Assembly: GCF_003473545.1 (NCBI RefSeq)
Contig: NZ_QUCM01000014.1
Coordinates: forward strand, 21,767 to 85,766
Length of the DNA: 64,000 nucleotides
Source: Clostridium sp. AM22-11AC
Lineage (GTDB): Bacteria > Bacillota > Clostridia > Lachnospirales > Lachnospiraceae
Reading direction: 5' to 3'
Numbering within the stretch: the stretch's first letter is position 1; every line of letters begins with the position of its first letter. Both the position numbers and the translations under genes were made by a program. Positions 16,489 through 25,310 of this stretch are shown here, piece after piece. The notes beneath the pieces are model-generated. The model did not search any database. It was not told the origin of the DNA and was given only the letters and a program-made list of their open reading frames with translations.

Positions 16489-17778
16489 TTAATTCCTCTT
16501 GGAAGTGATCAACTCTCCGGAAGTGTTTCCATGACAGATCGGCTTCCATTCTACTTTCTTAACCAGTGCAACTGCAGAGATCGGGATGTAAGTGAACATG
16601 AAGATCGGGAATGTAAATGTATAAAGGATCTTCTTTAATGCAGACAGCTGCACCTGTTTCCACTCACTGATCATGGTGATGGCACCATAAACCAGCAGAC
16701 TTAAGTAGAACATAACAATGGTCCTTGTAAGGAAGGAAATATTCTCAGCTGCGATCATTCTTGCTATGTAACCAGGTTCTGTCATATAGGAAAATGCCAT
16801 GCCCAGGTTAATAAGGATAGCGGCAAGAGTAAAGAACATACCAGGTGCTACGGTCATGAAAATATCATAGCAGGAAAATGATTTTCTTCCGCCCTGGAAA
16901 AATCCCTTGATCAGTCTCCAGCTGTAATGCCAGTCAACCTGATAAAATCCTTTGGACCAACGCAGTCTCTGGGTCCAGGACTGACCAAATTTTAAAGGCT
17001 GCTCATCGTAGATCACAGCCTTATCACAGTAGCCGATGACCTTGCCTTCAATGGCACAGTTAACGGAAAATTCAATATCTTCTGTAAGAAGATGGAATGG
17101 CCAGCCGCCGTTTTCGCGGATCACTTCACCGGATACCAGAAAGCCGGTTCCGGAAATAGCACAGTTGGTTCCCAGAAGCATTCTTGGGAAGTTTAAGAAA
17201 CGGGCCTCCCGCAGGAACCATAAGCCGTAACCAGCTGAGATCCAGTTGGCACCGAAGTTCTTGGAATTACGGTAGCTTGTAAGAGCAGCAAAATGTCCGC
17301 TGTCAAAGGTGGCATTCATTTCTTTGACAAAATCAGGATCTACATAATTATCTGCATCAAATACAAAGTAGCCGTCATATACATCTTTACCGGAGGCAGA
17401 AAGACATTTGAACAGATAGTCAAGGGCATAACCTTTGCCCACCTGCTGATGGTTGTAACGGCGGTACACCCTTGCTCCTGCCTGTGCAGCAACCTGCGCG
17501 GTATTATCTGTGCAGTTATCTGCGATCACATAAATGTCAAGAAGGTCAGATGGATAATTCTGAGCCTTTAAACTGGCAATCAGACCACCGATGACATTTG
17601 CTTCATTTCTTGCAGAAATAACAGCAGCGTAACGGTGAAACTGATGGGAACCGGTTTTATTTTTCCTGTGTTTCATAAGAAGCCCCAGGAGCAGATAACC
17701 GATCTGATAAAAATAAAAGACTACAAATACAGTTGCGATCACAAAATTAAAATAATGGATCATCTGAAGTGTTTTCAT
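16489..17778 (-). CDS. Membrane glycosyltransferase, family 2 (processive type)
   Basis: 429 residues. One N-terminal membrane segment, a cytoplasmic GT-A domain and three or more C-terminal membrane segments. Seen catalytic motifs: AAVISARNEANVIGGLI (nucleotide-sugar binding), FDADNYVDPDF (DxD), HLLTEDIEFS (TED, catalytic base) and QRLRWSKGF (QxxRW). This set marks processive beta-glycan synthases of the cellulose/hyaluronan/poly-N-acetylglucosamine kind. The start at 17778 is chosen because AAGAGG lies just upstream; the frame is open 43 codons further 5' but that part has no start support. Product polymer unknown. It stands alone, facing azlD. Confidence 0.88.
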   Translation of the reverse strand: MKTLQMIHYFNFVIATVFVVFYFYQIGYLLLGLLMKHRKNKTGSHQFHRYAAVISARNEANVIGGLIASLKAQNYPSDLLDIYVIADNCTDNTAQVAAQAGARVYRRYNHQQVGKGYALDYLFKCLSASGKDVYDGYFVFDADNYVDPDFVKEMNATFDSGHFAALTSYRNSKNFGANWISAGYGLWFLREARFLNFPRMLLGTNCAISGTGFLVSGEVIRENGGWPFHLLTEDIEFSVNCAIEGKVIGYCDKAVIYDEQPLKFGQSWTQRLRWSKGFYQVDWHYSWRLIKGFFQGGRKSFSCYDIFMTVAPGMFFTLAAILINLGMAFSYMTEPGYIARMIAAENISFLTRTIVMFYLSLLVYGAITMISEWKQVQLSALKKILYTFTFPIFMFTYIPISAVALVKKVEWKPICHGNTSGELITSKRN

Positions 17779-18005
17779 AATATACCTCTTTGTAATACTT
17801 GAAATATTTGACAAATTAATAATATTTCTGATTTTAGCGTGATCTTTTTCGCAGAATACAAAATAGCATATTTTAAGAATAATGCAAGTCTTGACAAAGA
17901 AATTCATAAAAAATTAATAATTGCTTCATACAATATTCAATTATGAACGGTATTAAAAAGACTTCCTAAAAATTCATTTAAGGTGTCGCAAAACAAAAAA
18001 AGATG

Positions 18006-18014
18006 TGGTATACT
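18006..18014 (+). promoter_or_regulatory. Extended -10 promoter for the 18053 gene
   Basis: TGGTATACT (TG, one base, TATACT) at 18006-18014; the -35 region is weak. The 274-bp gap 17779-18052 also must contain the minus-strand promoter of the glycosyltransferase, which I could not place confidently. Confidence 0.5.
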
Positions 18015-18052
18015 AAATTGATAGCATTGGGAAGAAGAAAAAGGAGTGCTTT

Positions 18053-18475
18053 ATGCTGAATGAAGAAAAAATCCAGGCAATGACAGATCTGGCAGTGTTT
18101 GAAAAGCATCAGGGCAGAAAAATCTTCCCTGTAAATCAATACTTTAAAAGTGATTATGTAGGAGGGCAGTTGTTCCGTTCTTTTTTCGGGTACACCTTTA
18201 GTTTTGCGCTGATCCTTCTTATGTGGATCCTTTATAAACTGGATGTGCTCATGAAGGGAGCTGATATTGATCAGCTGATCGGCTGGATCCGCAACTGGGG
18301 ACTGGCCTATGTGACCGGACTGGGGGGATATCTTCTTATTACATGGAAGATCTATTCCAGACGGTATGATTTTGCATCCAGAAGCCAGACCATGTATGTG
18401 GCCAGGCTTAAACATCTGGACCGTAAATTTGGAAAGGACCGGGGAAAAGAGAACAGAGGAGGAGCCGCTTTATGA
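18053..18475 (+). CDS. Unknown two-span membrane protein
   Basis: 140 residues. A polar N-terminus of about 45 residues (MLNEEKIQAMTDLAVFEKHQG...) is followed by two hydrophobic segments (about 46-65 and 85-102) and a basic C-terminus (RRYDFASRSQTMYVARLKHLDRKFGK would lie in the cytoplasm). No family recognised. It overlaps the next membrane-protein gene by 4 bp, so the two are translationally coupled. The pair sits directly upstream of cdaA-cdaR. AAGGAG lies 7 bp before the ATG. Confidence 0.75.
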   Translation: MLNEEKIQAMTDLAVFEKHQGRKIFPVNQYFKSDYVGGQLFRSFFGYTFSFALILLMWILYKLDVLMKGADIDQLIGWIRNWGLAYVTGLGGYLLITWKIYSRRYDFASRSQTMYVARLKHLDRKFGKDRGKENRGGAAL

Positions 18476-19455
18476 CAGTTCTTTTGCTGTGGAAAGAGCA
18501 CCTGAAAGAAATTTATAATAAATACAGCTATGTGATCCGCTTTGTGGTCCGTCTGCTGTTGATCCTGTGTACGATCTTAAGTATGAATGCCAATATCGGC
18601 TATATGGCAAAATTGAAAAATCCGGTCGTTGTAGCGCTGCTGTGCTTTTTTGGAGCCTTGCTTCCGGACAGCGGGGCCGTCTTCCTTATAGGATGTGTGA
18701 TGGTAGCACATGTGTATGCAGTATCCATGGAAATGGCACTGATCACACTGATGATGATCCTGGTAGTGGCTGTTCTTTATTATGGGTTTAAGCCGGGAGA
18801 CAGCTGGCTTATGATACTGACACCCCTTGCCTTCTTATTTAAGGTGCCTTATGCGGTTGCTTTTTTAGTAGGGCTGGGAGGCAGTCTTATTTCTGTAATA
18901 CCTGTAAGCTGCGGAGTCTTTTTATACTATCTTCTTATGTATATACGGCAGAACGCAGGCGTCCTTACAGGAGAGGGCAGCGTAGATATCGTACAGCGTT
19001 ACAGTCAGATCATCCGGTCCGTATGCTTTAACCAGACAATGATGGTGATGATCGCTGCCTGTGCAGTAGGGATCATGGTGGTATACCTGATCCGCAGGCT
19101 GTCTGTAGATTATGCCTGGATCATAGCGATCGTAGCTGGAACAGTAGCACAGCTTTTGGTGATCTTTGTAGGAGATTTTGTTTTCGGGGTATCCGTATCT
19201 GCAGGAACGCTGATCTTCGGGCTGCTTGTTTCTGTGATGCTGGCTATGATCTACAATTTCTTTTTCTTCTCTGTAGATTATACCCGTACAGAATATGTAC
19301 AGTTTGAGGATGACGATTATTATTATTATGTAAAAGCGATCCCCAAGATGGCAGTAAGCAGTACCGATGTAAAAGTACAGCGGATCAGCGGGAGAAAGCG
19401 GAATACAAGAGAGAAAAATACAGCCAGGAATACGGCTGAAAGAGAATTAAGATAA
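18472..19455 (+). CDS. Unknown polytopic membrane protein upstream of cdaA
   Basis: 327 residues with about eight hydrophobic segments between residues 20 and 265, followed by an acidic-tyrosine patch (EDDDYYYYVKAIPKMA) and a basic tail. ATG overlaps the stop of the previous gene (ATGA). I do not recognise the family. The cytoplasmic tail with an acidic cluster and a run of tyrosines is unusual. Location immediately before the diadenylate cyclase gene suggests a role in the cell envelope or in regulating c-di-AMP synthesis, but that is only context. Confidence 0.8.
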   Translation: MTVLLLWKEHLKEIYNKYSYVIRFVVRLLLILCTILSMNANIGYMAKLKNPVVVALLCFFGALLPDSGAVFLIGCVMVAHVYAVSMEMALITLMMILVVAVLYYGFKPGDSWLMILTPLAFLFKVPYAVAFLVGLGGSLISVIPVSCGVFLYYLLMYIRQNAGVLTGEGSVDIVQRYSQIIRSVCFNQTMMVMIAACAVGIMVVYLIRRLSVDYAWIIAIVAGTVAQLLVIFVGDFVFGVSVSAGTLIFGLLVSVMLAMIYNFFFFSVDYTRTEYVQFEDDDYYYYVKAIPKMAVSSTDVKVQRISGRKRNTREKNTARNTAERELR

Positions 19456-19512
19456 ATGATCAAGATAAATAATTAAGATAACGATAATTAGACTAAAGGA
19501 GGATGATATAAG

Positions 19513-20397
19513 GTGGGAATCTTAACAGAACTTATGATGAAAGCCTCATCCTGGCTGACGCTATTGCCAAGGATCTCCCTCCGGAATTTGTTTGAGATAG
19601 CGATTATCTCATTCCTGGTATATGAGATCCTTTTCTGGATAAAAAATACAAGGGCATGGACCTTACTGAAGGGACTTTTAACGATCATGGTATTTGCCAT
19701 TGTGGCGGTCCTTTTACGTCTGGATACCATTGTCTGGATCCTTAAAAATATTACAACGATCGCAGTAACGGCATTTCTGGTCGTTTTCCAGCCGGAACTG
19801 CGAAAAGCACTGGAACAGTTAGGCAGCCAGAACCTGTTATCCGGTATTCTGGCTCAGGATGACGGAAAGAGCAGTCAGGAATTTAATGACCGCACAGTCA
19901 ATGAACTGGTACGTGCTACTTTTGAGATGGCAAAGGTGAAAACAGGAGCCTTAATGGTCATTGAAAGAGGAACTTCCTTAAAGGAGATCGAGAGGACCGG
20001 TATTGAGATCAGCGGACTGGTCACAAGCCAGCTTCTTATCAATATTTTTGAACACAATACACCTCTTCATGACGGAGCGGTGGTGATCCGCGGAAACCGG
20101 GTGGCAGCGGCTACCTGTTACCTGCCTCTTTCTGACAATATGTCTATTAATAAGGCATTGGGAACCAGACACCGTGCAGCAGTAGGTGTCAGCGAGACAA
20201 CAGACAGCCTTACCATTGTTGTTTCTGAGGAAACAGGACGGGTATCTGTTGCAGAAGGAGGAATGCTCCGCAGTGTTCCAACAGCAGAGGCACTTCGGAA
20301 TATTCTTTCCGGACTGATGAAAGAAGAGCCGGTTTCTTCCAACCGGTTTAAGATATGGAAGGGAAGGCTGATCAATGGGAAAAAAGCTGACAAATAA
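19513..20397 (+). CDS. cdaA: Membrane diadenylate cyclase CdaA
   Basis: 294 residues: three N-terminal hydrophobic segments (up to about residue 90), a linker coiled region, then the DisA_N cyclase domain with the two catalytic motifs HDGAVVIRGNRV (DGA) and GTRHRAAVGVSE (RHR). It joins two ATP into c-di-AMP, which controls potassium uptake, osmolyte transport and cell-wall homeostasis. GTG start with AGGAGG about 10 bp upstream. The 3' end overlaps cdaR by 23 bp. The gene order cdaA-cdaR is conserved in Firmicutes; glmM, the usual third gene, is not next here. Confidence 0.95.
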   Translation: MGILTELMMKASSWLTLLPRISLRNLFEIAIISFLVYEILFWIKNTRAWTLLKGLLTIMVFAIVAVLLRLDTIVWILKNITTIAVTAFLVVFQPELRKALEQLGSQNLLSGILAQDDGKSSQEFNDRTVNELVRATFEMAKVKTGALMVIERGTSLKEIERTGIEISGLVTSQLLINIFEHNTPLHDGAVVIRGNRVAAATCYLPLSDNMSINKALGTRHRAAVGVSETTDSLTIVVSEETGRVSVAEGGMLRSVPTAEALRNILSGLMKEEPVSSNRFKIWKGRLINGKKADK

Positions 20398-21724
20398 CTT
20401 AAAACTAAAGATACTTTCCGTTTTCCTTGCCTTTTTTGTGTGGCTGGCAGTGACCAACATTTCCAACCCGGACGTAACTGCTACCAAGGAAGTACCTTTG
20501 GAGGTGCTGAACGAAGATGTGCTTTCCACAAACGGAAAAACCTATGAACTGATCGACAACCGCACGACAGTGACGGTAGCATACAAAGTGCGTACACTGG
20601 ATGCAGGAAGTATTTCTGCTTCTGACTTCCGGGCCTATATCGATCTGGCAGATATGTACGAGCCTACAGGAGCAGTTCCTGTTAAGGTAGATGTAAAGAA
20701 TAATAAAGTAGATGCTGTAACAGCAAAACCTATGGTGATCCGTGTGACTACGGAAGATGTACAGCAGAAAAAGTTTGACCTGACTGCCTATACAGAGGGA
20801 AAGACCGAGTCCGGGTACAGAGAGGGAACCGTCAATATCGTGCCCACCAGTATTTATGTAAGCGGACCTGAATCACAGGTAGGACGGATCAGTACCGTTG
20901 GTATCACCATTCGTTTAGACGGTGCAAACTCTGATCTTTCCGGTACAGCCCAGATCCAGTGCTTTGATGCGAACCGCAATAAGATCACTCTGGATGATCG
21001 TGTGACTTTAAGCCGGTCAGAGGCAGATTACACACTTTCTATCTTAAAAGTAAAGACTCTGGGGCTGAATTTTGAGACAGAGGGAAGAGTTGCAGACGGA
21101 TACCGTTTTACAGGGATCGAGAGTAATGTAAATTCCGTAGATGTAGTAGGACTTAAGTCTGATCTGGCAGAGATCAATGCCATCAACATTCCTAAGTCAG
21201 AGTTAAATATGGACGGTGCTTCTGCAGACAAAGAAGTGATCATTGATTTAAACAAATATCTTCCGGAAAATGTAGAACTGGCAGACTCTAACAGCAAGAT
21301 CCATGTGACTTTAAAGGTAGAACCTTTAGAGACCAGGACCATTGAGTTAAAAACAAGCAAGATCCGCCAGGTAGGCGCTTCCAGCCGTTACAGTTACCAG
21401 TATGACAGAGATGCTATCCGTTTAAGCATCAAGGGCTTACAGGAAGATTTAGACCAGCTGACCGATGATGATTTAGAGGCAGAGGTAGATGTAAGCGATA
21501 TGGGACCTGGAACCCATCCTGGAACTGTTACATTTGAACTGGGTGCAGCTTATGAACTGGTAAGTCAGGATGATCTTCAGATCATTGTCCATGACAGGGA
21601 ACCGGGAGATACTGTACCGGCACCTACTCAGGAAGAGACAGGAAGCAGTACAAGGGAGACAACAGCAGCTGAAAGCAGCTCCGGTGCATCCAATCATACA
21701 ACAGCGGCTGAAACAAGTCATTAA
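20375..21724 (+). CDS. cdaR: CdaR, YbbR-domain regulator of CdaA
   Basis: 449 residues. One N-terminal membrane segment (LKILSVFLAFFVWLAVTN) anchors an extracytoplasmic part made of repeated YbbR domains, visible as repeats of the VxVxVP/PTSIYVSGPES type, e.g. around residues 45-130, 135-215, 220-300 and 310-400. The last 45 residues are a Thr/Ser/Glu-rich low-complexity tail (QEETGSSTRETTAAESSSG). CdaR binds and regulates the cyclase CdaA in the membrane. The start overlaps cdaA by 23 bp. Confidence 0.92.
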   Translation: MGKKLTNNLKLKILSVFLAFFVWLAVTNISNPDVTATKEVPLEVLNEDVLSTNGKTYELIDNRTTVTVAYKVRTLDAGSISASDFRAYIDLADMYEPTGAVPVKVDVKNNKVDAVTAKPMVIRVTTEDVQQKKFDLTAYTEGKTESGYREGTVNIVPTSIYVSGPESQVGRISTVGITIRLDGANSDLSGTAQIQCFDANRNKITLDDRVTLSRSEADYTLSILKVKTLGLNFETEGRVADGYRFTGIESNVNSVDVVGLKSDLAEINAINIPKSELNMDGASADKEVIIDLNKYLPENVELADSNSKIHVTLKVEPLETRTIELKTSKIRQVGASSRYSYQYDRDAIRLSIKGLQEDLDQLTDDDLEAEVDVSDMGPGTHPGTVTFELGAAYELVSQDDLQIIVHDREPGDTVPAPTQEETGSSTRETTAAESSSGASNHTTAAETSH

Positions 21725-21783
21725 TTAAGGGGAAAATAAGAAAAAAGGCAGTTTATATGCTGCGGGAAATCAGGAGAATAAAT

Positions 21784-22047
21784 ATGGTAAGTGGAACAAC
21801 AGTGATCAAGAACCCATCCGGTCTTCATTTAAGACCTGCAGGCATCCTTTGCAAAGAGGCTCTGCTTTATAAATCAAAAATCTCTTTTAAGGTACGCAAT
21901 GTGACAGCAAATGCAAAAAGTGTGCTCAGTGTGCTTGGAGCATGTGTAAAATGCGGAGAAGAGATCGAATTTAACTGTACCGGCCCTGATGAGGAAAAAG
22001 CTCTTGCAGCAATGATCAAAATTGTGGAGGACGGATTAGGGGAGTAA
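21784..22047 (+). CDS. ptsH: HPr, phosphocarrier protein of the PTS
   Basis: 87 residues. The phosphoryl-accepting histidine is in GLHLRPAG (position 15 in HPr numbering) and the regulatory serine in AKSVLSVLG (Ser46). It receives phosphate from enzyme I and passes it to sugar-specific EIIA domains, and when Ser-phosphorylated works with CcpA. The start at 21784 has AGGAG 7 bp upstream; an in-frame ATG 27 bp earlier is less likely. ptsI follows after 28 bp. Compare the His-lacking paralogue at 621. Confidence 0.92.
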   Translation: MVSGTTVIKNPSGLHLRPAGILCKEALLYKSKISFKVRNVTANAKSVLSVLGACVKCGEEIEFNCTGPDEEKALAAMIKIVEDGLGE

Positions 22048-22075
22048 ACCATAAATTAATAAGGAGGACACACAT

Positions 22076-23797
22076 ATGTTTAAGGGAACAAGTGCTTCTG
22101 CCGGTATTGGCATTGGCAAAGCTGTGATCGTAGAAGAAGCAGAATTAGTGATCACAAGAAATGAGGTAGCAGATGCAGAGGCTGAGATCCAGCGCTTTAA
22201 GGGGGCTCTGGAAAAGACCATTGCAGCTACACAGAAGATGGCAGACGATCTGGCTTCCCGCGTGGGAGAGAAGGAAGCAGAGATTATGCAGGGACACATG
22301 ATGCTGTTATCAGATCCCATGCTTACAGGGGAGATTGAAAATAGCGTGAAAAATGACAAGGTAAACTGTGAGTTTGCAATTGAAAATGTATGCAATATGT
22401 ATGCAGATATGTTTGCGTCTATGGGAGACGAATTGATGCAGCAGCGCGCTACGGATATGAGGGATATCAAAGTGCGTATGCAGCGTACATTAATGGGTCT
22501 GGAGTCTGTAGATGTATCTTTACTGCCAAAGGGAAGCATACTGGTAGCAAAGGATCTGACCCCGTCCATGACAGCAGGCATCAATCCGGAAAATGTTTCC
22601 GGTATCGTAACAGAGCTGGGAGGAAAAACCTCACACAGCGCTATTTTAGCAAGGGCACTGGAGATCCCGGCAGTAGTTGCAGTAAATGGCCTGATGGATG
22701 CAGTAAAGGACGGAGACAGTGTAGTCCTTGACGGAAGCACCGGAGAGGTATTTGTAAATCCGGAGGCTTCTGTTGAAAAAGAATACGAAGAAAAGAGAAG
22801 CCAGTTCTTAAAAGACAAAAAAGAACTGGAAAAATACATTGGACAGCCTTCTGTTACAAAAGACGGCGTACAGGTAGAGATCGTTGCCAATATCGGTAAA
22901 CCGGAAGATGTGGACAAGGTGTTACAGTACGATGGAGAAGGCGTTGGTCTGTTCCGTACCGAGTTCCTGTTTATGGACCGTACTGCCATGCCTACAGAAG
23001 AAGAGCAGTTTGAAGCATACAAGAAAGTAGCTATTGCATTAAACGGCAAGCCGGTGATCATCCGTACATTAGATATCGGCGGTGACAAAGAGATCCCGTA
23101 TATGGGACTGGAAAAGGATGAGAACCCATTCCTGGGCTATCGTGCCATCCGTCTGTGCCTGGACAGAAAAGAGGATATTTACAAGCCACAGCTGCGTGCC
23201 CTTTTAAGAGCCAGCGCATATGGCAATATCCGTATTATGATCCCTCTTGTAACCTGCATTGACGAGTTAAGAGAGGCAAAAGCACTGATTGAAGAGATCA
23301 AGGCTGAATTAGATGAAAAGAACATTGCATACAAGAAAGACATCCAGGTAGGTATCATGGTAGAGACAGCAGCCGCTTCCCTGATCGCAGATATCTTTGC
23401 AAAAGAGGCAGATTTCTTCAGTATCGGTACCAATGACCTGACCCAGTATACCATGTCAGTAGACAGAGGAAACAAGAAGGTATCCTATCTGTACTCTACC
23501 TTCAATCCTGCAGTACTCAGAAGCATCCGCCACATTATCGCATGCGGACGTGAAGCAGGCATTATGGTAGGTATGTGTGGTGAAGCAGCCAGTGATCCGA
23601 TGATGATCCCGCTGTTACTTGCCTTTGGTTTAAATGAATTCAGTATGAGCGCATCCGCCATCCTGCGCGCAAGAAAGATGGTAACAGAATACAGTGTAGA
23701 AGAACTTCAGGCAGTAGCTGACAAGGCTATGAGCTTTGCAACAACAGCAGAAGTAGAAGACTACATGAGAAAGTTTGTGGAGAAGATTACAGGTTAA
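22076..23797 (+). CDS. ptsI: Enzyme I of the PTS (phosphoenolpyruvate-protein phosphotransferase)
   Basis: 573 residues, standard length. N-terminal HPr-binding helical domain, then the phosphohistidine motif GGKTSHSAILARALEIP (active His about residue 189), and the PEP-binding TIM barrel with VGLFRTEFLFMDR, DIGGDKEIPYMG, FSIGTNDLTQYTM and the catalytic Cys in VGMCGEAASD. It takes phosphate from PEP and gives it to HPr encoded just upstream. AAGGAGG lies 8 bp before the ATG. Its stop overlaps the start of the next gene (TAATG). Confidence 0.97.
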   Translation: MFKGTSASAGIGIGKAVIVEEAELVITRNEVADAEAEIQRFKGALEKTIAATQKMADDLASRVGEKEAEIMQGHMMLLSDPMLTGEIENSVKNDKVNCEFAIENVCNMYADMFASMGDELMQQRATDMRDIKVRMQRTLMGLESVDVSLLPKGSILVAKDLTPSMTAGINPENVSGIVTELGGKTSHSAILARALEIPAVVAVNGLMDAVKDGDSVVLDGSTGEVFVNPEASVEKEYEEKRSQFLKDKKELEKYIGQPSVTKDGVQVEIVANIGKPEDVDKVLQYDGEGVGLFRTEFLFMDRTAMPTEEEQFEAYKKVAIALNGKPVIIRTLDIGGDKEIPYMGLEKDENPFLGYRAIRLCLDRKEDIYKPQLRALLRASAYGNIRIMIPLVTCIDELREAKALIEEIKAELDEKNIAYKKDIQVGIMVETAAASLIADIFAKEADFFSIGTNDLTQYTMSVDRGNKKVSYLYSTFNPAVLRSIRHIIACGREAGIMVGMCGEAASDPMMIPLLLAFGLNEFSMSASAILRARKMVTEYSVEELQAVADKAMSFATTAEVEDYMRKFVEKITG

Positions 23798-25104
23798 TGG
23801 CAGTTTATCTTATTTGTTATGGAATCAGTTTTATTCTGGCCTGGCAGCACTTATATGTGCTGTCCGGCCTTGTTTTAGTTGGAGCAGCAGTATGGCTGTA
23901 TATCAGAGATTATATCCGGACAGGAAACCTGATCCACCTGCGAGGTCTGTTCTGTCTGTTTTTTGTAGGAGGGCAGGGAATTTCCTGCTTTAAGCTTTCC
24001 TATCTGCAGACGGACTGGCTGCTTATTACATGGATCAGCTTCTTTCTGGCAGTTATGGCATTCTGGTGGGTATTTGAGGTGCTGACCAGATTGTATGACG
24101 GCTGGAGTGCAGCGGATATGGGTTCTGTATACAAATATTATTCATCTGCTGACTCCCCTTTACAGGCAAACCGTATTCTGATCTCCATGGCAGTGATCAC
24201 TCTGGTTTCTATCCTGGCCTTTGCTTTTGAAGCATGGAGACTGGGCTTTGTGCCGATGTTTTCCTATGGCGTACCACATGCATATTCTTATTTTCATATT
24301 AAAGGGATCCATTACTTTACTGTATCCTGCGTACTGGTCCCAAGTCTTTCCGTCGTATACTGTCTGATGATGGCAAGAAGAGGAAGAGGACTGGTAAGAT
24401 ACAAGGGCTTCTGGCTGGCAGTGATCTGTGATATTGTGGCAGTGATGATCCCGCTGTTATGCGTTTCCCGTTTCCAGCTGATCCTTGCAGTGGGAATGGC
24501 TGTATTTACCTACATTTCCATGACAGGAAGCTTCAGCCTGGTTTATGTGGGAGTGTTGTTTGTGGCACTGATCCCGGCTTATGTTGCCTTGACTGTGCTT
24601 CGCAGCCATAGCGTCGAGTACTTAAACGGCATTTTTGAGATGAAGAATAGCCATATGCCGATTTTTATCACTCAGCCATATATGTATATCGCTAATAACT
24701 ATGACAACTTTAATTGTATGGCAGCGGAGTTAAAACATTTCTCCTTTGGACTTAAGGGACTGTTCCCGTTATGGGCGCTGACAGGACTTAAATTTATCTT
24801 CCCGTCACTGGCAGATTTTCCACTGTTTGTGACAAAAGAAGAACTGACTACAGTAACACTGTTTTATGATGCGTTTTATGATTTTGGTGTTGTGGGAATG
24901 GTATTTTTCGGCGGTTTTTTAGGGGGTGTCTGCTATCTGTTGGGACGTTTCAGAAGAAAACTCACCTGCCCCGCCGGTCATGTGATCTACGCCCAGATCG
25001 CCATGTACATGATGTTGTCTTTCTTTACAACATGGTTTTCCAATCCTACTACCTGGTTTTACCTGATCGTGTCCGGGATCGTGTATGTGTATGTGAATTC
25101 TTAA
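23797..25104 (+). CDS. O-antigen-polymerase-like membrane protein
   Basis: 435 residues with about 11-12 hydrophobic segments and a large loop between about residues 255 and 330. This topology, and the EYLNGIFEMKNSHMPIFITQPYMYIANNYDNFNCMAAEL-type loop with an Asn-Tyr-Asp-Asn-Phe core, fit the oligosaccharide repeat-unit polymerase (Wzy/WbbH-like) group. It would polymerise surface polysaccharide repeats at the membrane. The start codon overlaps the ptsI stop by one base (TAATG), an odd partner for a PTS gene. It could be co-transcribed only for convenience. Confidence 0.75.
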   Translation: MAVYLICYGISFILAWQHLYVLSGLVLVGAAVWLYIRDYIRTGNLIHLRGLFCLFFVGGQGISCFKLSYLQTDWLLITWISFFLAVMAFWWVFEVLTRLYDGWSAADMGSVYKYYSSADSPLQANRILISMAVITLVSILAFAFEAWRLGFVPMFSYGVPHAYSYFHIKGIHYFTVSCVLVPSLSVVYCLMMARRGRGLVRYKGFWLAVICDIVAVMIPLLCVSRFQLILAVGMAVFTYISMTGSFSLVYVGVLFVALIPAYVALTVLRSHSVEYLNGIFEMKNSHMPIFITQPYMYIANNYDNFNCMAAELKHFSFGLKGLFPLWALTGLKFIFPSLADFPLFVTKEELTTVTLFYDAFYDFGVVGMVFFGGFLGGVCYLLGRFRRKLTCPAGHVIYAQIAMYMMLSFFTTWFSNPTTWFYLIVSGIVYVYVNS

Positions 25105-25135
25105 TAATGGATAAAATTGAAAAATAAACTGTTTA

Positions 25136-25160
25136 GGCTCTGCGGCTGCAGGGCCTTTTT
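25136..25160 (+). terminator. Intrinsic terminator after the polymerase gene
   Basis: GGCTCTGC (25136-25143) pairs with GCAGGGCC (25148-25155; one T-G pair), followed by TTTTT. Confidence 0.8.
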
Positions 25161-25197
25161 GCTGCTGTACCATTGACTAACAGACCAAAACGGTTGG

Positions 25198-25226
25198 TTG
25201 AAGCACCTGTATGAGTGATTTATAAT
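25198..25226 (+). promoter_or_regulatory. metY promoter
   Basis: TTGAAG (25198-25203) and TATAAT (25221-25226) are 17 bp apart. The transcript would have a leader of about 75 nt; no S-box, T-box or other known sulfur-responsive RNA is seen in it. Confidence 0.75.
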
Positions 25227-25310
25227 GGAATGAGTGCAGAGAAAAATAAGCGGCTGCGTAGCAGACATTTGTTTTTCGCAAGCCATTAAACTCATACAAG
25301 GAGAAGGAAC

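Noticed and set aside
22036..23088. Long minus-strand open frame (350 codons) opposite ptsI
   Set aside because: It lies wholly antisense to the well-conserved ptsI, has no ribosome binding site and a Ser/Pro-rich composition typical of an antisense shadow.
23797..25104. Polymerase-like gene as part of the PTS
   Set aside because: It only overlaps the ptsI stop by one base; its multi-span topology and loop do not fit a PTS permease.
25105..25310. S-box or T-box leader before metY
   Set aside because: The leader is about 75 nt with no S-box core and no T-box sequence.
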